Shown here piece after piece: positions 1 to 5,790 of a stretch of DNA of 5,790 nucleotides; the stretch's first letter is position 1; every line of letters starts with the position of its first letter. The DNA is taken from positions 1-5,790 of the forward strand of contig JAAYYM010000351.1 in assembly GCA_012515365.1 (NCBI GenBank). Direction: 5' to 3'. The notes beneath the pieces are model-generated. The model did no database searches and was not told the origin of the DNA. It was given only the letters and a program-made list of their open reading frames with translations. This DNA comes from Clostridia bacterium (GTDB lineage: Bacteria > Bacillota_A > Clostridia > Lachnospirales > Lachnospiraceae). The position numbers and the translations under genes were made by a program.

Positions 1-995
1 ATAATGGAATATGCCAATGATTTGTATTGGTCATCGTTAATGATTTTTGCAAGTCCGCATGCTACGCTGTCTTCTGCATTATCTGCCAGGTTAACTTTTA
101 ATCCGGTACCCTTGGCGATCAATTCATTTAAATGTAATACCTTCGCCGAGCCACCGGTTAAATAAACACCTTTTCTGTATATATCTGCGCCAAGCTCAGG
201 TGGAGTTCTCTCCAAAATTACCTTTATATTATCAACTATGGATTCAAAATGTTCTTTCATTGCTTTGTCTACAAGTGTCACCGGAATATTTCTCTCTACA
301 GGAAGTCCTGTTACGATATCTCTTCCGTAAACAATGGCGTCCTCTCCGCTTTCTTCCAGTTCAGCTAGTGACAGCTTAACTTTTTCTGCAGTTTTCAATC
401 CAACCATCAGATTGTATTCCTTACGTATAATGTTACGTATACTTTCATCCAGCTTCTGGCCGCCTGTTTTGATCAGACGACTGAGAACAATGCCTCCAAG
501 AGATAAAATTGATATTTCGGTCGTATCAAAACCAATGTCAACGATCATGATTCCCTGTGAATTTTTCACATCAACGTCAAGACCAAGACCATCTGCGATT
601 GCCTTTTCCACAATCATGATTTTTCTTGCTTTTACATTTGCATCTCTGACCAGATCAAAAAACGCACGTTTCTCAACCTCTGTAATATCCGTCGGAACAG
701 AAATATAATAATCAGCTGACCGCAGATTCCCCTCTGAAATATCACTCAGGAAATTCTTAAGCAGTGTCTGCATATTCTGAATATCCGCAATAACCCCATT
801 ATTAACAGGTCTGGACACTACAATATTTGCCGGTGCCTTTTCATACATTTCATATGCAGAATCTCCATATGAGAAAAGCAGATTTCTATTCTTTATGGCG
901 ATCATATTTTTTTCATTCAGGATCATACCATCTATATTGCTGTATATTTTAATATTACCGGTACCAAGATCGATACCAAAAGCACTGGAAGCCAC
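1..995 (-). CDS. mreB: MreB-type bacterial actin, divergent active site (3' end outside window)
   Basis: A cytoplasmic actin-like protein whose family forms membrane-associated filaments that guide lateral cell-wall synthesis with MreC, MreD, RodA and PBP2. I translated 331 residues from a GTG start at 995; the family is about 335-345 residues, so only a short C-terminal tail is missing. Visible motifs: phosphate-1 loop GIDLGTGN (7-14), NIVVSRPVNNGVIAD (57-71), VPTDITEVEKRA (100-111), phosphate-2 loop DIGFDTTE (153-160), TPPELGADI (264-272) and adenosine motif LTGGSA (279-284). The GTG start is chosen because AAGGAGG lies 9 nt upstream and homology begins at once. It follows radC by 34 nt, the usual position of mreB before mreC and mreD. 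Odd points: the EEP motif is EKA with Lys at 131, the DIGGGT loop is DIGFDT, and the hydrophobic membrane-insertion loop reads GNLRSA (89-94). Membership of the MreB family is secure; ATPase activity is uncertain. Confidence 0.93.
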   Translation of the reverse strand, partial: MASSAFGIDLGTGNIKIYSNIDGMILNEKNMIAIKNRNLLFSYGDSAYEMYEKAPANIVVSRPVNNGVIADIQNMQTLLKNFLSDISEGNLRSADYYISVPTDITEVEKRAFFDLVRDANVKARKIMIVEKAIADGLGLDVDVKNSQGIMIVDIGFDTTEISILSLGGIVLSRLIKTGGQKLDESIRNIIRKEYNLMVGLKTAEKVKLSLAELEESGEDAIVYGRDIVTGLPVERNIPVTLVDKAMKEHFESIVDNIKVILERTPPELGADIYRKGVYLTGGSAKVLHLNELIAKGTGLKVNLADNAEDSVACGLAKIINDDQYKSLAYSI

Positions 996-1004
996 AGGTG
1001 TTCT

Positions 1005-1011
1005 CCTCCTT
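1005..1011 (-). promoter_or_regulatory. Shine-Dalgarno site of mreB
   Basis: AAGGAGG on the minus strand with a 9-nt spacer to GTG at 995-993. This near-consensus site supports the non-ATG start of mreB and marks it as efficiently translated. It lies in the 34-nt gap after the double stop TAATAA of radC, where I see no terminator or promoter, so radC and mreB are probably co-transcribed. Confidence 0.85.
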
Positions 1012-1029
1012 CATTTTCTTCCGTATTTA

Positions 1030-1719
1030 TTAGAATAATTGTAGTTCTTTCATACTGCTATAACTGTTGTCACCTATAATAATATGATCAATCAATTTTA
1101 CGTCCATAATATTTCCGGCGTCAAACAATTTTTTTGTCATCAGAATGTCTCCTCTGCTTGGAGACGAATCACCACTTGGATGATTGTGTAATAACATAAA
1201 AAACACAGCACCGCACTGCAGTGCTTTTTTGAAAATTTCTCTTGTAGATACAAGTGTGCTCATTACGGTTCCCTTTGATAAAAGGAAATCGCCTATCAGA
1301 TGGTTTTTTGCATTCAACAGGATCAGCAGACAGTGTTCTGTTTCTAAATGTCTGTAATCTTCCATATAGTATTGTGCAACAGTCGAAGGCGTATCAAAAC
1401 ACACTTTCTTTTCACTGCATGCTCTGGCAAGACGGTTTGAAAGCTCAGCAATGCACTTAAGCTGAATTGCTTTTACCTGCCCTATTCCTTGTATATTCTG
1501 GAGTTCTTCAATTGACAGCCTTTGTAGAATTATCAGACCTTCTGTTGAAATGTTCAGCAGCCGTCTTGACAAATCCAGCGCTGACTCTCCTTTCACTCCG
1601 GTTCTTATCATAATCGCCAAAAGCTCTGCATCAGACAGAGCCAGTGCACCCTTATCTAAAAATCTCTCATAGGGCCGTTCACTCTCTGGTAACTCTTTGA
1701 TTGCATGATTCATATTCAT
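1030..1719 (-). CDS. radC: RadC family JAB/MPN (JAMM) domain protein
   Basis: A 229-residue protein, the normal size of the RadC (UPF0758) family. The N-terminal part holds a helix-hairpin-helix DNA-binding element (about 68-96, with GIG at 78-80). The C-terminal part is a JAMM metal-binding domain with Glu161 in REIFKKAL and the full H-x-H-x7-S-x2-D signature: His178, His180, Ser188, Asp191, within HNHPSGDSSPSRGD. All predicted zinc ligands are present. The frame stays open upstream to a TTG at 1788, but that codon has no ribosome binding site. The ATG at 1719 has GAAGGAG 8 nt upstream and starts the homologous region (MNMNHAIKELPESERP), so it is chosen. The gene ends in a double stop, TAATAA. 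The name comes from an old radiation-sensitivity assignment in E. coli that was later attributed to another gene; the cellular role remains unclear. It is typically found next to mreB in Firmicutes, as here. Confidence 0.95.
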   Translation of the reverse strand: MNMNHAIKELPESERPYERFLDKGALALSDAELLAIMIRTGVKGESALDLSRRLLNISTEGLIILQRLSIEELQNIQGIGQVKAIQLKCIAELSNRLARACSEKKVCFDTPSTVAQYYMEDYRHLETEHCLLILLNAKNHLIGDFLLSKGTVMSTLVSTREIFKKALQCGAVFFMLLHNHPSGDSSPSRGDILMTKKLFDAGNIMDVKLIDHIIIGDNSYSSMKELQLF

Positions 1720-1727
1720 TATATTTG

Positions 1728-1734
1728 CTCCTTC
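1728..1734 (-). promoter_or_regulatory. Shine-Dalgarno site deciding the radC start
   Basis: GAAGGAG on the minus strand, 8 nt before ATG at 1719-1717. It favours this start over the in-frame upstream TTG at 1788 and over the ATG two codons downstream at 1713. Confidence 0.8.
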
Positions 1735-1831
1735 TTTTTGGAAAGAACAATTTCTGAAAATCAATGCAAAACGATACTCACCTATCAATTGTTTAAGACA
1801 CCCTCAATGTCAAAGCACAACATATAGTTAT

Positions 1832-1861
1832 ATTATCACAATTCCTTTTTTCTGTATACAA
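1832..1861 (-). promoter_or_regulatory. Probable sigma-A type promoter of radC-mreB
   Basis: On the minus strand, TTGTAT (1861-1856) serves as the -35 and GATAAT (1837-1832) as the -10, with an 18-nt spacer. A TG dinucleotide (1840-1839) one base before the -10 gives an extended -10, TGTGATAAT. The spacer contains an A-rich run. Transcription would start near 1825, giving a leader of roughly 105 nt before the radC ATG. It is the best promoter-like sequence in the window and the only one in a non-coding stretch. The -35 matches the TTGACA consensus only partly, so this is a sequence-based prediction. Confidence 0.55.
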
Positions 1862-1898
1862 TATTTGTCTTAATTTTCTATGAAATCTGATACACATT

Positions 1899-2975
1899 TT
1901 ATTGTGTCTGCAGATAGTAAGATACGACCAAGTCAGTCATCAGTCGATAGCTTAAAACTCCCTGTTCCTGATGATTCCATTTCAGATATAAATCATTCAT
2001 TCTGTCTGAGAATCTGGAAAACCATCCTTCGTGTTCATTCCAGTATTTCGTATTATAAATCAGATCATCAGACGCTGTCTTGCATAATTTGTCGCGAATC
2101 CTTAAATAATTGATCCGATCACATTTATATAAGTCATTCATACAATAAGTGTATGCTGACAGATATCCGCTATAACGAAAGTCTGAATAAGGAGAAGAAA
2201 TGCAGACAAGATAGGCAATAAAGCCTGCTTCCTCTTCTCTCATAAAGCCCTTGATGTGTGCAAATTCATGGCAAATCGTATCAGGTATCTGAAAGGAAGG
2301 CATATCATCATTATAATGTGCTTCCATTGTAAACGGAATTGAAATTCCCATTAAAAGCTGTGATGACATTCCTTGATATAGTTTAAATGTCTTTGGTTTT
2401 GGTACATAACCTGATAGAGATGGATATAAATCTGATGCACGTGCAAATGTTTCAGTTGCCCGATTTTCAACATTTGCTTCATTCACTGTAGCAGAGCCCC
2501 ACGTGTCAAGCCGCATTCGTTTCGCCTCATTATTGACTTGGTCAGTCAGATATTCACACGTATGAATCAAGTCTTCTACCCCATATTCTGTCCGTTTGAT
2601 TTGTTCTGATTCATAAAAAGGAGTACGATGATAATTAATTCCAAATGAAATCATAAATATCAAATATGCCACTGCAAGAATGAATAAAACGACTCCTGCA
2701 TCCTGACACACACAATCTCTCACTGTCATTTGCTTCTGCCTGATCCTTCTTCTTTGTTTTAAAAGATTATAAATCAATAAAATCAATCCAATTACAATAA
2801 TCCATTCAAAAACAGAATTGCAGGTAAATGAAAACAGACGACTAACCATAGTCGTCCATTTCGTAAATATATGTTCTGCATACCACTGCGAAAATTCAGG
2901 AGAAAAAACAGCCAGCATATTAAGAGTGGCAGAAATCATAATCAATATCATACTAGATACGAAAACTCTCTTCAT
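1899..2975 (-). CDS. DUF3810-type membrane protein, putative zinc metallopeptidase
   Basis: A 358-residue protein that I assign to the DUF3810 family from its layout; the function is not established. Three hydrophobic segments lie at about 4-24, 57-72 and 94-113. A strongly basic stretch (KQRRRIRQKQ, 73-82) separates the second and third, so by the positive-inside rule the N-terminus is inside and the large C-terminal domain (about 115-358) faces outside. That domain carries HEFAH (236-240), a zinc-binding HExxH motif with catalytic Glu237. Acidic residues follow in REEEAGFIAYL (246-256), where one Glu could be the third zinc ligand, as in gluzincins. The ATG at 2975 is chosen because AAGGA lies 7 nt upstream; a TTG two codons earlier is less likely. 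The start lies 23 nt inside the PLP gene, which suggests translational coupling. The substrate is unknown. A link to the envelope is only inferred from topology and the mre genes downstream. Confidence 0.82.
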   Translation of the reverse strand: MKRVFVSSMILIMISATLNMLAVFSPEFSQWYAEHIFTKWTTMVSRLFSFTCNSVFEWIIVIGLILLIYNLLKQRRRIRQKQMTVRDCVCQDAGVVLFILAVAYLIFMISFGINYHRTPFYESEQIKRTEYGVEDLIHTCEYLTDQVNNEAKRMRLDTWGSATVNEANVENRATETFARASDLYPSLSGYVPKPKTFKLYQGMSSQLLMGISIPFTMEAHYNDDMPSFQIPDTICHEFAHIKGFMREEEAGFIAYLVCISSPYSDFRYSGYLSAYTYCMNDLYKCDRINYLRIRDKLCKTASDDLIYNTKYWNEHEGWFSRFSDRMNDLYLKWNHQEQGVLSYRLMTDLVVSYYLQTQ

Positions 2976-4233
2976 GAACAATTCCTTCTTCTAAAAAGAT
3001 TTGCAAGGTTTTAAGAATTCCAAATTTTGCATGAAGCCAAGTCAGACCACCTTGAAAATATGCGGCATAGGGGTCTTTCAAAGGACCATCTGCACTCAGC
3101 TCAATCGAAGAACCTGATACAAAGGCGCCAGCCGCCATAATTACTTTGGAGTCATATCCCGGCATATCCCATGGTTCCGGTGATACATAGCTGTCTACAG
3201 GTGCCGCTGCCTGAATACCCTTACAAAAAGCAATCAATCCTTTGGGTTCTAAAAATTCAATCGCCTGTATAATATCAAAACGTTCTTCATCTGCTGCAGG
3301 TACAACACGATACCCAAAGTTTTCATAACACTTTGCAGCAAATATGGCACCCTTTAGAGCACCTGCTACTACAACAGGAGCCAAAAACAATCCCTGATAG
3401 AAGCTTTTGATAACGCCTAGTGATGCACCAACTTCTTTTCCCAAACCCGGAGAGGTCAATCGATAGGCTGCCTGTTCCACATATTCCTTTTTCCCTACAA
3501 TATATCCGCCAATAGGGGCCAGTCCGCCACCCGGATTTTTAATCAGAGAGCCAACACATAAGTCAGCACCAACATCAGTCGGTTCAATCTCTTCCACAAA
3601 TTCTCCAAAACAGTTGTCAACCATGCAGATTACATCTGGTTTAATAGATTTAATAAAAGAAATCAACTCTCCAATCCGCTCTACTGATAACGTTTTTCTC
3701 GTCTGATATCCTTTTGAACGCTGAATCGTCACAAGTTTTGTTTTCTCATTGACAGCATGCCTGATTCCTTCAAAATCAAATTCACCATCAGGAAGTAGAT
3801 CAACCTGTGAATATGTGATTCCATACTCTGCAAGAGACCCCCTTGAAGGACGAATACCAATTACTTCTTCCAATGTATCATATGGTTTTCCTACTGGAGA
3901 TAGCAGTTCATCACCTGGTCTTAAATTAGAAGACAAGGCAATATTCAGTGCATGTGTACCACAGGTGATCTGTGGTCTTACAAGAGCTGCCTGTGTATGA
4001 AAGACCTGTGCATAGACCTCCTCAAGACAATCTCTTCCCATATCATTATATCCATATCCGCTAGATTCCTGAAAACAGGCTTCACTCACTTTACATGTTT
4101 GCATTGCATGAATCACTTTTAACTGATTATACTCAGAAATTTTGTCAATTTTTAAAAATCTCTCATGTAACAAAGCTTCTATTTTTTCACCATATGATAC
4201 GACCTGTTCTCCAATTCCTAATTCCTTATACAT
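2953..4233 (-). CDS. Methionine gamma-lyase / 'aluminium resistance' family PLP-dependent protein
   Basis: A 426-residue fold-type I PLP enzyme of the family annotated as methionine gamma-lyase family or aluminium resistance protein (Pfam Met_gamma_lyase). Family members are predicted to act on sulfur amino acids, but the substrate is poorly established. Numbering from the chosen start: the glycine- and tyrosine-rich element SSGYGYNDMGRD (57-68), the cofactor-side segment CGTHALNIAL (91-100), Asp206 in MVDNCFGEF as the residue expected to contact the PLP ring nitrogen, and SLIKNPGGGLAPIGGYI (229-245) with Lys232 as the likely Schiff-base lysine. The C-terminal part has PYDTKV-like PGYDSKVIMAAG (358-369). 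ATG at 4233 (MYKELGIG) is preferred to ATG at 4245, because GAGGA lies 5 nt upstream of it and family members usually begin this way. It starts 1 nt after the miaA stop. Full length and intact. Confidence 0.88.
   Translation of the reverse strand: MYKELGIGEQVVSYGEKIEALLHERFLKIDKISEYNQLKVIHAMQTCKVSEACFQESSGYGYNDMGRDCLEEVYAQVFHTQAALVRPQITCGTHALNIALSSNLRPGDELLSPVGKPYDTLEEVIGIRPSRGSLAEYGITYSQVDLLPDGEFDFEGIRHAVNEKTKLVTIQRSKGYQTRKTLSVERIGELISFIKSIKPDVICMVDNCFGEFVEEIEPTDVGADLCVGSLIKNPGGGLAPIGGYIVGKKEYVEQAAYRLTSPGLGKEVGASLGVIKSFYQGLFLAPVVVAGALKGAIFAAKCYENFGYRVVPAADEERFDIIQAIEFLEPKGLIAFCKGIQAAAPVDSYVSPEPWDMPGYDSKVIMAAGAFVSGSSIELSADGPLKDPYAAYFQGGLTWLHAKFGILKTLQIFLEEGIVHEESFRI
2983..2987 (-). promoter_or_regulatory. 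Shine-Dalgarno site of the DUF3810 gene, inside the PLP gene
   Basis: AAGGA (within AGAAGGA) on the minus strand, 7 nt before ATG at 2975-2973. It lies within the last codons of the upstream PLP-dependent gene, so ribosomes finishing that gene pass directly over the new start. It supports ATG at 2975 over TTG at 2981. Confidence 0.7.
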
Positions 4234-4234
4234 C

Positions 4235-5176
4235 TTAATCCTCATTTCCTTCTGCTATCTTTTGCAGCATATACGCTATGATTGATTCATCATCATACTT
4301 AAATTCCTGCTTGTCGATCCAGATTACATTCTGTTCTCTTTTAAACCAAGTCAGCTGACGTTTGGCAAAATGTCTGGTTTCTCGCTTGATTTTATCAACT
4401 GCTTCGTCTAATGTACAAAGCCCGTCAAGACAGGCATACAGCTCTTTATAGCCTAGTCCCTGCATGGATATCAGATCCTTTGTATATCCCGCTTCATAAA
4501 GAGATTTCACTTCCTCCAAAAGTCCCTGTTCCATCATCTGGTCAACACGTCTGTCTATCTGACGATATAGTTTATCACGTTGATCAGTTAATGTAAAATA
4601 ATAATATTCATAAGGAGAGTCTTTCTTACTTTCTTCTTCATTATGCTCTGAAATCCGCTTTCCGGTCAGATGATAATATTCCAATGCTCTAATCACACGC
4701 TTTATATTGTTGGCATGTATTTTCTCAGCCGAAACCGGATCGATACGTTTAAGCTCATCAAACAGAACCTGTGCTCCGTCAATCTTTGCACGATTCTCTA
4801 ATGACTGTCTGTACTGCAAGTCTTCGTTTGTTTCTTCAAAGTCAATGTCCTTAATGATTGATTGAATGTAAAATCCTGTTCCGCCAACAAGCAAAGGTAT
4901 TTTATCCTTTTGATAGATCTCGTTCATATATGCTTTAGCCATTTTTTGAAATACAACTACATTAAATGGTTCATCCGGCATTAATTCATCAATCATATAA
5001 TGTCTGATGCCACACATTTCATCAGGAGTTATCTTTGCAGTTCCTATATTCATTTTCTGATAGACCTGCATAGAATCAGCAGATATAATTTCTGCATTCA
5101 TCCTTTTGGCAAGTTCAATGGAAATTGCAGTTTTTCCGACAGCTGTCGGTCCGGATAATATAACAAGCTTTTTCAT
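4235..5176 (-). CDS. miaA: tRNA dimethylallyltransferase MiaA
   Basis: A cytoplasmic enzyme that transfers a dimethylallyl group from DMAPP to N6 of adenosine 37 in tRNAs reading UNN codons, giving i6A, which stabilises codon pairing; MiaB often converts it further to ms2i6A. The protein has 313 residues, the usual length. Motifs in order: P-loop GPTAVGKT (9-16), DSMQVY (34-39) with Asp34 and Ser35 of the catalytic and tRNA-base-binding site, IGTAK (44-48), GGTGFYIQS (98-106), NNIKRVIRALE (156-166), MQGLGYKEL (238-246) and the C-terminal RETRHFAKRQLTWFKR (265-280). Nothing is missing. The start codon overlaps the mutL stop by one base (TAATG) and AAGAGGA lies 10 nt upstream inside mutL, which suggests coupling. 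mutL-miaA is a widely conserved pair. In many bacteria hfq follows miaA, but here the PLP gene follows directly. Confidence 0.97.
   Translation of the reverse strand: MKKLVILSGPTAVGKTAISIELAKRMNAEIISADSMQVYQKMNIGTAKITPDEMCGIRHYMIDELMPDEPFNVVVFQKMAKAYMNEIYQKDKIPLLVGGTGFYIQSIIKDIDFEETNEDLQYRQSLENRAKIDGAQVLFDELKRIDPVSAEKIHANNIKRVIRALEYYHLTGKRISEHNEEESKKDSPYEYYYFTLTDQRDKLYRQIDRRVDQMMEQGLLEEVKSLYEAGYTKDLISMQGLGYKELYACLDGLCTLDEAVDKIKRETRHFAKRQLTWFKREQNVIWIDKQEFKYDDESIIAYMLQKIAEGNED
4239..4243 (-). promoter_or_regulatory. Shine-Dalgarno site deciding the PLP gene start
   Basis: GAGGA on the minus strand, 5 nt before ATG at 4233-4231 and overlapping the last codons of miaA. The alternative ATG at 4245 has its purine-rich stretch (AGAAGGA) only 1 nt away, too close to work well. 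Confidence 0.6.
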
Positions 5177-5790
5177 TATGAAATAATCCTCTTAAATTTG
5201 CGTTCAATTTCATATTTAGTAAATGCAATGATGGTTGGTCTTCCGTGCGGACAGTTATATGGGTTATCTAATCTTAAGAGTTCTTCAATTAAATATTTTG
5301 CTTCCTCATCAGACAGTCTTTGATTTCCCTTTACTGCGCTTTTACATGACATTGATGCAATTTTTGACAAAATGGCATCATTTACTTTTGACGGATGCTC
5401 ATTCATCAGACCATCCAAAACTTCATAAAACAGTTCCGCTTCCTGCATACCGTATAGATCTGCAGGTATCCCACTAATTGAAAATTCATTTCCGCCAAAT
5501 GGTTCAAACACAAATCCGATTTCTAGCAGCTCCTGTTCAAATCGATACGCCGTCTCCTGTTCTGATTTTGATAAAGAAATGATCATCGGTGGAGAAAGCG
5601 TCTGTGTCATTGACTGCTTTTCTTTAAGTCGTTTCATCAAACGTTCATAGATCACCTTTTCATGTGCTGCATGTTGATCGATCATAAATAGCTTATCCGA
5701 AAAAGATACCAGCCAGTAGGTATCAAAAATCTGTCCAAGAATATGATGTTCTGCAATTGCTTCCTTCGTTAGAAACTGATTTTCAAACAG
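5176..5790 (-). CDS. mutL: DNA mismatch repair protein MutL, C-terminal part (5' end outside window)
   Basis: The frame enters at the right edge and gives the last 204 residues of a protein normally over 600 long. The N-terminal GHKL ATPase domain lies outside the window. What is visible is the C-terminal dimerisation and endonuclease domain. The metal-binding motif DQHA-x2-E-x4-E appears as DQHAAHEKVIYE (5679-5644). SCKSAVK (near 5346) matches the conserved ACKAAIK-like element, CPHGRP (5253-5236) matches the zinc-site motif, and the end KFKRIIS is typical. These show a nicking MutL, as in bacteria that lack MutH. A QTLSPP segment lies where the clamp-binding QxxLxP-like motif is found in relatives, but it fits only loosely. 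An ATG at 5685 is internal to the gene and is not the start. The stop overlaps the miaA start. mutS is expected upstream, beyond the window. Confidence 0.96.
   Translation of the reverse strand: MFENQFLTKEAIAEHHILGQIFDTYWLVSFSDKLFMIDQHAAHEKVIYERLMKRLKEKQSMTQTLSPPMIISLSKSEQETAYRFEQELLEIGFVFEPFGGNEFSISGIPADLYGMQEAELFYEVLDGLMNEHPSKVNDAILSKIASMSCKSAVKGNQRLSDEEAKYLIEELLRLDNPYNCPHGRPTIIAFTKYEIERKFKRIIS

Larger units (their letters stand above)
1720..1898. other. Intergenic region between the DUF3810 gene and radC
   Basis: This is the only sizeable non-coding stretch. Read on the minus strand it holds an extended -10 promoter (1832-1861), an 8-bp inverted repeat flanking that promoter (1866-1873 and 1793-1800), an isolated TTGACA (1813-1808) without a good -10, and the radC ribosome binding site. 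A 5-bp hairpin (ACACA/TGTGT, loop ATAAAA) spans the stop codon of the upstream gene but lacks a GC-rich stem and a T tract. I therefore do not call a terminator. I see no small ORF or structured RNA that I can support. Confidence 0.7.

Noticed and set aside
334..708. A 124-codon plus-strand open frame
   Set aside because: It lies wholly antisense to mreB, has a low-complexity Ser-rich start and no recognisable domain or ribosome binding site. It is a shadow of the real gene.
1785..1813. TTGACA at 1813-1808 (minus strand) as a -35 of a second radC promoter
   Set aside because: No acceptable -10 occurs at 16-18 nt; the best candidates (AATTGA, ATTGAT) match at three positions or fewer. The extended -10 promoter just upstream is better.
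1897..1914. Hairpin ACACA-ATAAAA-TGTGT at the stop codon of the DUF3810 gene as a possible terminator
   Set aside because: The stem is only 5 bp, AT-rich in context, and not followed by a T tract, so it does not meet the pattern of an intrinsic terminator.
3749..4000. Plus-strand frames at 3749-4000, 4411-4596, 5235-5477, 1254-1460 and 1880-2113
   Set aside because: All are antisense to well-supported genes for all or nearly all of their length and show no domain, ribosome binding site or neighbour context of their own.
5176..5685. A complete 169-residue protein starting at ATG 5685
   Set aside because: The frame continues to the right edge, and the upstream codons read LFENQFLTKEAIAEHHILGQ, typical MutL C-terminal sequence. 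The ATG is the Met just before the DQHA motif, so it is internal.
1..5790. Mobile elements, CRISPR arrays, toxin-antitoxin or phage-defence systems
   Set aside because: I found no terminal inverted repeats, transposase-like frame, regularly spaced repeats, or small gene pair. The order and style of the genes fit a conserved chromosomal housekeeping region.

Overview
The window is AT-rich and every supported gene lies on the minus strand, so transcription runs from the right edge to the left. Six protein-coding genes fill almost all of it: mutL (5' part outside the window), miaA, a PLP-dependent gene of the methionine gamma-lyase / 'aluminium resistance' family, a DUF3810-type membrane protein with an HEFAH zinc-protease motif, radC, and an mreB-type gene that runs off the left edge. 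The mutL-miaA-PLP gene series, the radC-mreB junction, strong AGGAGG-like ribosome binding sites and an MreB at the canonical radC-mre position suggest a Gram-positive Clostridia member. Lachnospiraceae is my best guess. That assignment rests on gene order and protein character, not on a search.

Right part (about 1900-5790): a tightly packed unit of mutL, miaA, the PLP gene and the DUF3810 gene. mutL and miaA share one base (TAATG), the PLP gene starts 1 nt after the miaA stop, and the DUF3810 start lies 23 nt inside the PLP gene. This layout implies one polycistronic message with translational coupling. The products cover mismatch repair (MutL), tRNA i6A37 modification (MiaA), a probable sulfur amino acid lyase-like enzyme, and a probable extracytoplasmic membrane-bound metallopeptidase.

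Middle (1720-1898): the only gap of any size, 179 nt. It contains an extended -10 promoter pointing into radC and no convincing intrinsic terminator. The radC-mre unit therefore probably has its own promoter and may also receive read-through from upstream.

Left part (1-1719): radC (JAMM/MPN-family protein, all motif residues present) followed after 34 nt by an mreB homologue. This MreB keeps the actin fold signature motifs, but the conserved Glu of the EEP motif is Lys (K131) and the phosphate-2 loop reads DIGFDT instead of DIGGGT. It is the most unusual item here. I saw no mobile element, CRISPR array, tRNA, rRNA or clearly new system; the window is mostly a conserved housekeeping region.
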